From assembly GCA_964343195.1 (NCBI GenBank), contig CAYFIR010000002.1, positions 107,770-171,769 of the forward strand: a DNA stretch of 64,000 nt, given 5' to 3'. Below the pieces are notes generated by a model. The model was not told the origin of the DNA. It ran no database searches and was given only the letters and a program-made list of their open reading frames with translations. Source of the stretch: CAYVAP01 sp964343195 (GTDB taxonomy: Bacteria > Bacteroidota > Bacteroidia > J057). Below, piece by piece: positions 36,074 through 43,488 of the stretch. The translations under genes and the position numbers were made by a program. Numbering within the stretch: the first letter of the stretch is position 1; the number at the start of each line of letters is the position of its first letter.

Positions 36074-37486
36074 TCACTCCCCCGCCATTCGTACGATTCG
36101 CGGGGTGAAGGTCCCCAGTATATCCACCAGGTCCTGCTGACTCGCCATCACGGCTCCGATATCCTTATAGGCCATCGGAGATTCATCCACACTTCCTCCT
36201 ATCAGCGTCACGCGGTGCTCCTTCAGTTGCTGACGCATCTGAGAGCCCGTGATGGAAGCTTTGGCTTTGGAACGAGACATCACCCTACCCGCCCCGTGGC
36301 TCGCCGATTGGATGGACTCCTGCACTCCCCTCCCCCGGACGATGTATCCGGGTGCCGTCATGGATCCGGGAATTATTCCCAGTACTCCCTTTCCCGCTGG
36401 GGTCGCCCCCTTACGGTGAACGATCACATCAGTTCCATCCGCCAGCTTTTCCTGCCAGGCAAAATTATGGTGATTTTCAACCATGATACTTGGCTTCTCA
36501 CCAATTGCTTTACTCAGGCGCTCGTGGATATGGTGGTGACAGGCGGAGGCATAATCCCCGGCCAGATTCATCGCGATCCAGTACTCCATGCCCTCTTCGC
36601 TTCCCATATCCAGCCACGCCAGGTGTCGGGCCTCTTTTGGCAAGCGGGTCTTTTGCTGGGCAACCTTGGTGTAGTGCCCGGCGATGCCAGCCCCCAGGCC
36701 CCTGGAGCCCGAGTGAGACAGAATCCCAAGGTATTCACCAGGTGGCAGTTCCCAGCGGTCATCAGACTCGGTGATTCTTACCAGCCCAAATTCCACAAAG
36801 TGGTTTCCAGAACCAGAGGAACCAATCTGTCGCCAGGCCTTGTCTTTCAACCCTTTCACGATGGGCAATTCCTGAAACTCACGGCGGTCCAGCACTTCGT
36901 GATCCATAGGCTTTTCAGGGCCTTTTCCGGTACCAAAGGTCGTGTTCTCCAGCAGCGCCTGCTTTAGTTGATATTCGTTGCGCTTCAGGTAGGATTCCTT
37001 GAGGTCAAAGACGCTCAGGCACATGCGGCAGCCAATATCCACGCCAACTGCATAGGGGATCACTGCTCCTTCGGTTGCCAGCACTCCCCCGATCGGCAGC
37101 CCGTATCCCTGATGCGCATCAGGCATGAGCGCCGCAGCCTTGGCTACGGGCAATTTAGCGGCCACAAACATCTGGTGCATGGCGCCATGCTCAATGTTTT
37201 CCTTCCCATAGACTTCGAAATCCAGGGGCTGTTCACGCAGCAAGGGTCGCTTTGGGCCATCCGTTTCCTGCTCCTCAACTGGCTTCAGGATTCGTGCCGT
37301 GGCACCGAGAATTTCATGTTTGTAAAATGCCTCGGGGTTTTGAAGGAGTTCCTGCAACAGCTGGAGTTTGGCTTCGCGACCTCGTTTGGCATATGCTTCA
37401 TGCTCCATCGCCACCATCGCAGCCTGACAGGACTGGTTGGATTCAAATCCGATGCGGAGCAGGTGTTTTTTCTTAATCTTTGCCAT
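36074..37486 (-). CDS. rtcB: RtcB family RNA-splicing ligase
   Basis: A 470-residue RtcB ligase, which joins 2',3'-cyclic phosphate and 5'-OH RNA ends with GTP and Mn2+. Signature segments are MPDAHQGYGLPIGGV, VGVDIGCRM (metal cysteine), GSGNHFVEFG, ILSHSGSRGLG, VHRKGATPAGKG, IPGSMTAPGYIV and SASHGAGR with the guanylylated histidine. Length is normal for the family. No archease gene is adjacent. A terminator of the upstream small gene lies just ahead of its start region, so it is probably transcribed from its own promoter. Confidence 0.95.
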   Translation of the reverse strand: MAKIKKKHLLRIGFESNQSCQAAMVAMEHEAYAKRGREAKLQLLQELLQNPEAFYKHEILGATARILKPVEEQETDGPKRPLLREQPLDFEVYGKENIEHGAMHQMFVAAKLPVAKAAALMPDAHQGYGLPIGGVLATEGAVIPYAVGVDIGCRMCLSVFDLKESYLKRNEYQLKQALLENTTFGTGKGPEKPMDHEVLDRREFQELPIVKGLKDKAWRQIGSSGSGNHFVEFGLVRITESDDRWELPPGEYLGILSHSGSRGLGAGIAGHYTKVAQQKTRLPKEARHLAWLDMGSEEGMEYWIAMNLAGDYASACHHHIHERLSKAIGEKPSIMVENHHNFAWQEKLADGTDVIVHRKGATPAGKGVLGIIPGSMTAPGYIVRGRGVQESIQSASHGAGRVMSRSKAKASITGSQMRQQLKEHRVTLIGGSVDESPMAYKDIGAVMASQQDLVDILGTFTPRIVRMAGE

Positions 37487-37532
37487 AATGAGAAATCAGC
37501 TTTTCTACTCTGCTTGCCATATCGCAGGGCAC

Positions 37533-37565
37533 AAAAAAATGAGACGAGTCATTGATACCCGTCTC
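37533..37565 (-). terminator. Intrinsic terminator upstream of rtcB
   Basis: On the minus strand GAGACGGGT pairs with ACTCGTCTC (one mismatch), followed by ATTTTTTTG. It should end transcription from the small gene at 37606-37791. Confidence 0.8.
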
Positions 37566-37605
37566 TATTTTTAATGTAATGAAATTTCTGGTTAATGAGA
37601 GCCGA

Positions 37606-37791
37606 TCAGGGGGCCTGACCTGGCTCGATGTCTCGCTCGATGCGATCAACGGCGGCGCGTGCCTCTTTCAGACGGCAGCCAGTCTCCCGCTTGTACATGC
37701 TGATAGCAGCAATCTTTCCCTCGTAGGTGAGGATATCCCGGATTTGCTGCTCCAGCTTTGGGGCAAGTGGTTGGATCTGTAGTTTTACCAT
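37606..37791 (-). CDS. Small protein resembling the ribosomal L7/L12 C-terminal domain
   Basis: A 61-residue protein starting MVKLQIQPLAPKLEQQIRDI. The segment KIAAISMYKRETGCRLKEAR followed by AAVDRIERD matches the pattern of the L7/L12 C-terminal fold ('KI..IK..R..TGLGLKEAK..V'). Stand-alone proteins with this domain are widespread and uncharacterised. The longer in-frame ORF to 37893 has a cysteine-rich, non-coding-looking extension and is not used. A clear terminator follows at 37533-37565. Confidence 0.65.
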   Translation of the reverse strand: MVKLQIQPLAPKLEQQIRDILTYEGKIAAISMYKRETGCRLKEARAAVDRIERDIEPGQAP

Positions 37792-37920
37792 GGCACTGGA
37801 ATTAACAATTATTGCAAGGATTGGACATAAAGTACTTCGAATTTTCGGTCTCAAACAAGAGAAACCCTCCATCCGGCTAGACTTGCGACACAAAAGGTCA
37901 GAAACCCCTCGTTAGTAGCT

Positions 37921-38319
37921 TCAACCCAGGGCATCACCCAGTCTTTGAATGACCATTTGAGTAATGCGCTTGTTACACTCAGAACGATTCTCGAGGTAAA
38001 AGTCGTACTCATCTCCTGTCATAAATCCTGAAATCAACCCAAAAAGAGTTGCCCTGAGTCGCTTGTGCGTTTTTACCACATGGGATATATACGCTTGACG
38101 CTCCGAAGTGGATTGATCAGCAAGATGCTGCTTGTGTTCCTTCAAAAATGCATGAAACTGTCGCACCAGTATGGGGTGCTGTAGTTTGAGCAAAGGGCGC
38201 AGGGTCTGATGCTGAAACCGCTCCAGGGGTCTTGACTGCGTAGTATCCAGGCCTAATTGGGGACGAATCTCCAGTAATGCCTGGTCTCTAAGGTGATCTG
38301 AGTTGGTCATGCCCATCAA
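37921..38319 (-). CDS. Hypothetical protein, helical
   Basis: A 132-residue cytoplasmic protein that I do not recognise. It is predicted mostly helical and basic (RFQHQTLRPLLKLQHPILV; HVVKTHKRLRATLFGLISGF), ending in RITQMVIQRLGDALG. There is no signal peptide or membrane span. It lies between the L7/L12-like gene and the tRNA cluster on the same strand. Codon use is like its neighbours, so it is probably a genuine gene. Confidence 0.55.
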   Translation of the reverse strand: MMGMTNSDHLRDQALLEIRPQLGLDTTQSRPLERFQHQTLRPLLKLQHPILVRQFHAFLKEHKQHLADQSTSERQAYISHVVKTHKRLRATLFGLISGFMTGDEYDFYLENRSECNKRITQMVIQRLGDALG

Positions 38320-38415
38320 GGTACGGATTTACCGTACGATGGTTTTTCCAGGATCATGTGTTTAACTTAAATGTGCTTCCACCCACCCTAAACCCACACA
38401 TCTAAGCACAAGGGG

Positions 38416-38488
38416 CACGACAGGCAGGACTCGAACCCGCGGCAAATGGTTTTGGAGACCATCGCTCTGCCTACTGAGCTACTGTCGT
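38416..38488 (-). tRNA. tRNA-Trp (CCA)
   Basis: All four arms fold: acceptor ACGACAG/CTGTCGT, D arm GCTC/GAGC, anticodon arm ATGGT-CTCCAAA-ACCAT with anticodon CCA, T arm GCGGG-TTCGAGT-CCTGC, and discriminator G. The CCA tail is not encoded in full. Confidence 0.95.
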
Positions 38489-38558
38489 GGTTGATCCCAG
38501 GCAACCAGTCAGGGTACACCTGATCAACTGCTGAATTGACATCCATAGGCGATCAGTA

Positions 38559-38696
38559 TTAAATCATCTGCATTACTTCCCAGTCGAGGGCCTCCTGTCC
38601 ATTTCCAGACCGATCCCTCAATTGGGTACGCACGGCAAACCTGCGCATGCGGTTGTGGTACATCACACGGAAAACTTGACGAAAGACCTTTCTCAT
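38559..38696 (-). CDS. Possible small basic protein between tRNA genes
   Basis: A 45-residue ORF (MRKVFRQVFRVMYHNRMRRF and onward, ending LDWEVMQMI) between tRNA-Gln and tRNA-Trp on the same strand. It is strongly basic in the first half and acidic at the end. The in-frame extension upstream of 38696 overlaps tRNA-Gln and is excluded. No family recognised; conservation in relatives would decide. Confidence 0.35.
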   Translation of the reverse strand: MRKVFRQVFRVMYHNRMRRFAVRTQLRDRSGNGQEALDWEVMQMI

Positions 38697-38735
38697 GACA
38701 CCAGGGGTTAAAAGGTTCAAAAAATAAATTCGGAG

Positions 38736-38807
38736 CACACCGGGCAGGATTCGAACCTGCGTCTGCTGAGCCAAAATCAGCTGCCTGAACCACTCGGCTA
38801 CCGGTGA
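38736..38807 (-). tRNA. tRNA-Gln (TTG)
   Basis: Acceptor TCACCGG/CCGGTGT (first pair U-U), D arm GCC/GGC, anticodon arm GCTGA-TTTTGGC-TCAGC with anticodon TTG, T arm GCAGG-TTCGAAT-CCTGC, discriminator G. A weak first base pair is typical of tRNA-Gln. Confidence 0.93.
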
Positions 38808-38815
38808 GTAGGAAA

Positions 38816-38836
38816 TTGTGATTCGTGATTCGTAAA
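38816..38836. repeat. GATTCGT words between tRNA genes
   Basis: TTGTGATTCGTGATTCGTAAA carries two tandem GATTCGT heptamers, as in the hairpins at 36006 and 60053. No complementary arm is evident nearby. Confidence 0.5.
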
Positions 38837-38919
38837 GGGCTACTAGCCTAATTATCAGCGGGTTTCAACGGGCTGCCTTATTCCGCATACCTCATTCCGC
38901 TCTCATACTCTTGCTGTGG

Positions 38920-38992
38920 TGGACTGACGTGGAATCGAACCACACTCTCCTGGGCTTCAACCAGGCGCTCTAACCGACTAAGCTATCAGTCC
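38920..38992 (-). tRNA. tRNA-Phe (GAA)
   Basis: Acceptor GGACTGA/TCAGTCC, D arm with GCTTAGTCGGTTAGAGC, anticodon arm CCTGG-TTGAAGC-CCAGG with anticodon GAA, T loop TTCGATT, discriminator A. All conserved positions are present. Confidence 0.95.
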
Positions 38993-38996
38993 GTGA

Positions 38997-39116
38997 CATT
39001 GAACAATGCTCATTGGACATTGAACAGTAGAAAAAGTGAACGATGAACAACCAGCTCACACTGATCTCTGTTTTTTACTGACCAATGAACCCTGATCAAT
39101 GAAAAATTGATAATTG
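38997..39116. repeat. CATTGAACAATG-type inverted repeat between tRNA genes
   Basis: Left part ACATTGAACAATGCTCATTG onward and right part CTGACCAATGAACCCTGATC onward are imperfectly complementary, made of words around CATTGAAC/GTTCAATG. The same words occur at 13505-13545 and 24936-25022. It fills the gap between tRNA-Phe and the Asp-like tRNA. Confidence 0.6.
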
Positions 39117-39162
39117 GTACCCTACAATATGTCAAATAGCGACTAATCTATTGAATTAGTAG

Positions 39163-39234
39163 CGAGCACAGCGGGAATCGAACCCACCTATCCCTGGTTG
39201 ACTACCAGGTGTCTACCCAGTTGACTTTGTGCCC
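39163..39234 (-). tRNA. Degenerate tRNA-Asp (GTC)-like gene
   Basis: Acceptor GGGCACA/TGTGCTC (one G-U) and T arm GTGGG-TTCGATT-CCCGC are intact with discriminator G. The anticodon arm CCTGG-TAGTCAA-CCAGG shows GTC, but the invariant U33 is A. Positions 8-9 are AA instead of UA, and the D arm (GTC/GAC) is weak. It may be a pseudo-tRNA, or a tRNA-like RNA retained for its acceptor/T half. The Asp identity rests on the anticodon only. Confidence 0.5.
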
Positions 39235-39237
39235 AAA

Positions 39238-39257
39238 CCAGGAGGATAACCTCCTGG
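39238..39257. other. Perfect 8-bp hairpin next to the Asp-like tRNA
   Basis: CCAGGAGG-ATAA-CCTCCTGG, three bases from the 5' end of the tRNA-like gene. No T-run follows on either strand, so it is not a classical terminator. It could be a processing signal or an RNA structure. Confidence 0.45.
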
Positions 39258-39293
39258 GCGTTTGATCCCCTCAAACTATTTTAAAAGAACGAA

Positions 39294-39440
39294 TTAGCTT
39301 TTTTTAGACATTTCAAATCCAGCCCAATACCTTTCGATATCGAGAAATCCTGAAAACCTCCCTAAAGGACGCTCCTCCTCCACCCAAAAAGCTTCACACT
39401 TCTGGCAACTCGCGACCTTTACACCCACTTCCTGACTCAC
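39294..39440 (-). CDS. Possible small CxxC protein (GTG start)
   Basis: A 48-residue ORF with KVASCQKCEAFWVEEE and ending GFEMSKKS. The in-frame ATG at 39476 lies inside a terminator hairpin, so if the gene is real it starts at GTG 39440. The CxxC suggests half a zinc ribbon. Weak evidence. Confidence 0.3.
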   Translation of the reverse strand: MSQEVGVKVASCQKCEAFWVEEERPLGRFSGFLDIERYWAGFEMSKKS

Positions 39441-39446
39441 GGATAC

Positions 39447-39473
39447 AAAAAAACCCGAGCTATCAGGCCCGGG
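39447..39473 (-). terminator. Strong intrinsic terminator in the tRNA cluster
   Basis: On the minus strand CCCGGGC pairs with GCTCGGG (one G-U) around CTGATA and is followed by seven T. It would end a transcript coming from 39,480-39,700, where only a 43-codon ORF is seen. Confidence 0.85.
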
Positions 39474-39500
39474 CACAAAGAATGGTTATTATTGACCAGG

Positions 39501-39632
39501 TCAATACCATCGTTCTAAGTACCCTTTAAAGGCAGTTCGATCACTGTTTACATCTTTTCCCACCAGTATAGCAGTATCCGCGCAGCCGTGAGGCCTTTGG
39601 ACAAACTGATATGAGGTGTTAAAGACTAACAT
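39501..39632 (-). CDS. Possible 43-residue small protein ahead of a strong terminator
   Basis: MLVFNTSYQFVQRPHGCADT and onward, ending FKGYLERWY, with a terminator 28 bases after the stop. The stop codon lies within a perfect palindrome TATTGACCAGGTCAATA (39490-39506). It may be a peptide gene or a structured RNA with a chance ORF. No family recognised. Confidence 0.35.
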   Translation of the reverse strand: MLVFNTSYQFVQRPHGCADTAILVGKDVNSDRTAFKGYLERWY

Positions 39633-39812
39633 GATTCGAATGAATTAGTGGTTACAGGTTTCAAAAAATGTTTCTGGTTTTGGTTGGGTTTACCCCGCTA
39701 GCGAAAAAAGGTTTCTAAATTTGGGAAGATTTTTGAAAATTTTTTTGTCGCCTTTCGTTTACCCTCAATATCACAAGAAAACTTAACCAATTTTATCTCC
39801 AACAAGCCATCA

Positions 39813-40547
39813 ATGTACCAGAAACCAAAGATTGGGATTACGGCTCCCTCAAGTGGAAAAGACTTCTTTTGGTGGTCACTTGCCATCGCCGTCTGGCTAC
39901 AGGGTGGTCGTCCGGTACTGCTCTCTCCCCTTGGGAAAAATTCTCTTGATGGCCTTGCTGGTTTGATGCTCAGCGGAGGGAATGACATAGATCCCCGCAA
40001 CTACCAGATAAAGCCTTTACCGATCGGGGGCAGGGAGGAGACCCGGAAAGGGGAAAAAATCAAGGCCCGGAAACGCCCACAACCAGAACGGGATGCCCTG
40101 GAGTTTGCCCTGATCCGCGAGGCTATCAACCTGGATCTTCCGGTCCTGGGGGTTTGCCGTGGCTTGCAGGTAATAAATGTGGCGCTTGGGGGTACACTTC
40201 ATTCAGACATTGGGGCATTTTATTCAGGGCAAAAAATTCCACGAAGTGCGTTTCCTGTCAAGCAGATTACAGTCAGGAAGGATACTCCCCTTTTTTATGT
40301 CCTGGGCGAAGGGCCTATGAGGGTCAACGCCCTCCACAGCCAGGGAATTGACCAACTGGCACCAGGGCTGGATGCCATAGCCTGCGAGGATAATGGCCTC
40401 GTTCAGGCTATTTGGCTATCATCTGCAAACTTTTTTGTGGGGGTGCAGTGGCACCCGGAATTGCTGTGGTATCAAGCCAGGCAAAGGAAATTGTTCAAAA
40501 CATTTTTAGCGGCCGCAAAAAGAAAACGCCCACTGCAGGAGCAGTAG
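39813..40547 (+). CDS. Class I glutamine amidotransferase / gamma-glutamyl hydrolase (peptidase C26)
   Basis: A 244-residue enzyme. The nucleophile elbow is VLGVCRGLQVINVALGG, the catalytic histidine and glutamate are in VGVQWHPELLWY, and MLSGGNDIDPRNY is the oxyanion strand. It resembles PuuD (gamma-glutamyl-GABA hydrolase) and related C26 peptidases that hydrolyse gamma-glutamyl bonds. There are no polyamine genes nearby, so the substrate is open. Its last codons overlap the stem of a terminator used by the convergent gene. Confidence 0.88.
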   Translation: MYQKPKIGITAPSSGKDFFWWSLAIAVWLQGGRPVLLSPLGKNSLDGLAGLMLSGGNDIDPRNYQIKPLPIGGREETRKGEKIKARKRPQPERDALEFALIREAINLDLPVLGVCRGLQVINVALGGTLHSDIGAFYSGQKIPRSAFPVKQITVRKDTPLFYVLGEGPMRVNALHSQGIDQLAPGLDAIACEDNGLVQAIWLSSANFFVGVQWHPELLWYQARQRKLFKTFLAAAKRKRPLQEQ

Positions 40548-40552
40548 GCGTT
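40517..40552 (-). terminator. Intrinsic terminator of the small T9SS gene, inside the 3' end of the hydrolase gene
   Basis: AACGCC-x-ACTGC and GCAGT-x-GGCGTT pair with one mismatch around AGGA. On the minus strand the stem is followed by TTTTCTTTTT. The structure spans the last seven codons and stop of the convergent gene at 39813-40547. Confidence 0.75.
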
Positions 40553-40595
40553 GATATGAGTTTATGCAAAACAGGCCTGGCAGGCTCAGTTAAGG

Positions 40596-40937
40596 TTACT
40601 GAATCACCAGCCGTTTTACGATCTGATCCTGTCCACGGGTAATTTTTACAAAATAAATACCCTTTGGAGCAGTGGAAAGGTCAAAAATAACTTCTTCGTT
40701 AGGGCTCACAGTGCGTGAAGTCAGTTCATTGCCAATCAGGTCAACGACCTTCACCTGAAAGCTTTCGCTGCTGTAATCTTCGATGCGGAGATAGAAGACC
40801 CCATTGCTGGGATTGGGATATACAGAAAACTCGATTCTTGCCACTTCTGAAACGGGATCATTGAGATCCGCCTCGGCACTAAAACCGACCATGAAGCTCA
40901 AAGCAAGTAGGGAGGAAAGTAAAAGTTTTTTAATCAT
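40596..40937 (-). CDS. Mini T9SS protein: signal peptide plus type A sorting domain only
   Basis: A 113-residue exported protein. After the signal peptide (KKLLLSSLLALSFMVGFSA) only about 15 residues precede a complete type A CTD (FSVYPNPSNGVFYLRIEDYS, VKVVDLIGNELTSRTV, LSTAPKGIYFVKITRG, ending IVKRLVIQ). No passenger domain exists. It could be a free CTD-like peptide on the surface, a decoy for the sortase, or the tail of a lost gene. It has its own terminator, which argues for expression. Confidence 0.82.
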   Translation of the reverse strand: MIKKLLLSSLLALSFMVGFSAEADLNDPVSEVARIEFSVYPNPSNGVFYLRIEDYSSESFQVKVVDLIGNELTSRTVSPNEEVIFDLSTAPKGIYFVKITRGQDQIVKRLVIQ

Positions 40938-41216
40938 GCCAAGTTGTTTTGCCTGGTTTTCACAGGAATCTAGTGACTAATATAGTAAAACTATACCCAA
41001 TTTTGTGCCACCTGGTTGCCCAAATGCAAGAAAAACCAAGTATTCGTGCAGTTTAAACCCAAATGCGTGTACTTGGAAAGGTTAAATACTCAGAAAGGTT
41101 GAACTAGCTGGGAGAAGGAACCTGCTAAATTGAAAGGGATGAGCCCTGCCAGGATTGGCTCAGGAATTTCCCTCAGGGTGTTTCGCATCATGAATTTTTA
41201 ATACTTTATTCGTGTT

Positions 41217-42116
41217 ATGCACACAAAAACCTCAAAACCCGTACAGGTATGGCTCCTAGTCTTAGGGCTATCCCTGCTTTGGGGAAGTTCGTTTTTGGTG
41301 CTAAAACGGGTGTTAGAATTTTACACCCCCATCCAGGTTTTCTCAGGGAGAATGTTTTTTGCAGCTCTTACCCTACTGCCTTTTGCTATCAAACATGTAA
41401 AAAATATCCCCATCAACTTGTGGCCTCCCCTCTTGGCGCTGGCGATCATTGCAAATTTTGCGACAACACTGCTGAATGCCATTGCCCAGTTGTTCATCAG
41501 TTCATCACTCGCAGGAACTCTCAACTCGCTTACTCCACTCATGACCCTTGTAATAGGAGTTTCGTTTTACCAAAACAAACTGAATCGCTGGCAATCTATC
41601 GGGATAATTGGAGGAATCATCTGTACCCTGATCCTCCTGCAGTCCGATCAAACGGGCTTTGAATGGCTGAGGCTAAATGGATATGCTCTTTTTCTGATTG
41701 GGGCTACCATATGTACAGGTTTTACCAATAATATCATTAAATACAACCTGGGCTCACTCAGCACCATGCAAATAGCCTCGGTTAGCTTCCTCATTATCCT
41801 GCCATTGGCGCTGATATCAGGCTGGGGATCCGGTTTTTTCCATCAGGCGCTTACTGACTATGCATCCAGACCTGCAACCTGGTCAGTAATATTTCTGGGA
41901 GTTTTCTCCAATGCAATTGCCCTTCTCATGCTTACCAGAATCATTTCTCTAAGCACCCCCATAACAGGTTCCCTGGTCACCTACCTGATCCCAATTGTAG
42001 CCGTGCTATGGGGCTGGTGGGATGGAGAGGCCATCTTTACACTCAATATCGTGGTGATGGTCCTCATAATTGGCTGCCTTTATCTGGTGAATCACTTTTC
42101 GGAAGATGGCCCATAA
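41217..42116 (+). CDS. EamA/DMT family transporter
   Basis: A 299-residue inner-membrane protein with ten predicted helices in two EamA repeats. The first repeat begins WLLVLGLSLLWGSSFLVLKR and the second YALFLIGATICTGFTNNIIK; RIISLSTPITGSLVTYLIPI is typical of the last helices. DMT family members export amino acids, purines or other metabolites; the substrate is not predictable. It is 67 bases upstream of the serine hydrolase gene on the same strand. Confidence 0.92.
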   Translation: MHTKTSKPVQVWLLVLGLSLLWGSSFLVLKRVLEFYTPIQVFSGRMFFAALTLLPFAIKHVKNIPINLWPPLLALAIIANFATTLLNAIAQLFISSSLAGTLNSLTPLMTLVIGVSFYQNKLNRWQSIGIIGGIICTLILLQSDQTGFEWLRLNGYALFLIGATICTGFTNNIIKYNLGSLSTMQIASVSFLIILPLALISGWGSGFFHQALTDYASRPATWSVIFLGVFSNAIALLMLTRIISLSTPITGSLVTYLIPIVAVLWGWWDGEAIFTLNIVVMVLIIGCLYLVNHFSEDGP

Positions 42117-42183
42117 CAGGATGGCTGATTAAACCTTTTGTCCAAACGGGGATCAAATCGCACACACATCCCACCACAGGAAC

Positions 42184-43488
42184 ATGACAAAAAATCTCCT
42201 TTTACTCCTCCTGCTTTTCCCTCTGGGACTGTTCGCTCAAAACCTGTATTTCCCCCCTGGCACCGGAGCATGGGAAACTCTTTCACCAGACTCCCTTGAC
42301 TGGTGTGACGATAGCCTCACCTCCCTACAGACCTTTCTGGAGGACATGAACAGCAAGGCGTTTATCATCCTGAAAGACGGAAAAATCGTTGTGGAGTGGT
42401 ACTATGACGGCTTTACTGAAAACAGTACCTGGTACTGGGCATCGGCGGGAAAAACCATGACCGCAACCCTGATCGGAATGGCCCAGCAGGAAGGCCTGCT
42501 TTCCATTGACTCGGCAAGTTCCACTTACCTCGGTCAGGGCTGGACCAGTTGTGACTCTATTGACGAGAGTGCCATCACCGTGCGGCATCAGTTGACCATG
42601 ACGGCTGGCTTTGACGAATCTGACTATCGATGGGATTGCACCGATGATACCTGCCTGCAATGCCAGGTCCCACCCGGTACAAGATGGTTTTACCACAATG
42701 CTCCCTACACCCTGCTGACCAATGTCGTAGAAGGAGCCAGCAACATGCCCATTAATTCATACTTCGCCTCCCGGATTGGAAATCACATCGGAATGGGTAC
42801 CAGTGGCTTTGTCAGATTGGGATATACCCGACTTTTCCTGAGTAGGGCAAGAGATATGGCTCGGTTTGGTTTGTTCACCCTCGCAAAAGGCAGTTGGGAT
42901 GGAAATCAGATTCTGGCTGACACAACCTATTATCAGCAGATGGTCACCACATCCCAATCTCTTAACCCTTCCTATGGATACCTATGGTGGCTGAACGGAA
43001 AATCCCAGTACATGCTTCCAGGCACTCGTGATGTTTATTCAGGTCCTATTATTCCGAATGCGCCAGCTGATCTGTTTGCGGGATTGGGAGCCAATGACCA
43101 GAAGGTTTATGTAGTCCCTTCTCAAAACCTGGTGGTCATACGACTCGGCCAGGAGGCAATACCCAACACATTGAGCCTTTCTTCATTTGACAATGACTTA
43201 TGGGGAAAGATCAGCCGACTGGATGAGGGCTGTAATTCTACTACAGGCATCGCGGCAATCAATGAGGACCATTGGCGGGTTTATCCCCAGCCGGCCTCTG
43301 GAAAGTTTAATATTGAAAGCGACTTTCAGATCTCAACCATCAGGCTGCGGAATCTTTCCGGACAGCAGATCCTATCAATCCCCTATCAGGCTACTGTGTC
43401 TGCAGCACATCTACCCAGAGGGCTATACATAATAGAAGTGTTTGACTATCAGGGGAATGTCAGCCGGCGGATGCTCAACCTTCTGTAA
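42184..43488 (+). CDS. Secreted serine hydrolase (class C beta-lactamase fold) with T9SS type A domain
   Basis: A 434-residue exported protein. The signal peptide is LLLLLLLFPLGLFAQ. The catalytic domain has the S-x-x-K motif in WYWASAGKTMTATLIG (Ser of SAGK near residue 91) and YHNAPYTLLTNVV as the Y-x-N element; YGYLWWLNGKS and LFAGLGANDQKVYVVP belong to the beta-lactamase-related family (COG1680). The C-terminal 80 residues (VYPQPASGKFNIESDF, GLYIIEVFDYQGN) form a type A CTD. Expected at the cell surface as an esterase or peptidase; the substrate is unknown. Confidence 0.9.
   Translation: MTKNLLLLLLLFPLGLFAQNLYFPPGTGAWETLSPDSLDWCDDSLTSLQTFLEDMNSKAFIILKDGKIVVEWYYDGFTENSTWYWASAGKTMTATLIGMAQQEGLLSIDSASSTYLGQGWTSCDSIDESAITVRHQLTMTAGFDESDYRWDCTDDTCLQCQVPPGTRWFYHNAPYTLLTNVVEGASNMPINSYFASRIGNHIGMGTSGFVRLGYTRLFLSRARDMARFGLFTLAKGSWDGNQILADTTYYQQMVTTSQSLNPSYGYLWWLNGKSQYMLPGTRDVYSGPIIPNAPADLFAGLGANDQKVYVVPSQNLVVIRLGQEAIPNTLSLSSFDNDLWGKISRLDEGCNSTTGIAAINEDHWRVYPQPASGKFNIESDFQISTIRLRNLSGQQILSIPYQATVSAAHLPRGLYIIEVFDYQGNVSRRMLNLL

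Noticed and set aside
38416..39234. tRNA cluster as an integration site for a mobile island
   Set aside because: No integrase gene or direct repeat of a tRNA 3' end was found near it.
39441..39476. ATG start for the small CxxC ORF
   Set aside because: The ATG and following codons are inside a terminator hairpin; a GTG at 39440 is the only reasonable start if the ORF is real.
39490..39506. TATTGACCAGGTCAATA as a second Fnr-type operator
   Set aside because: It lies at the end of an ORF just before a terminator rather than at a promoter, so an RNA structure or chance is more likely.
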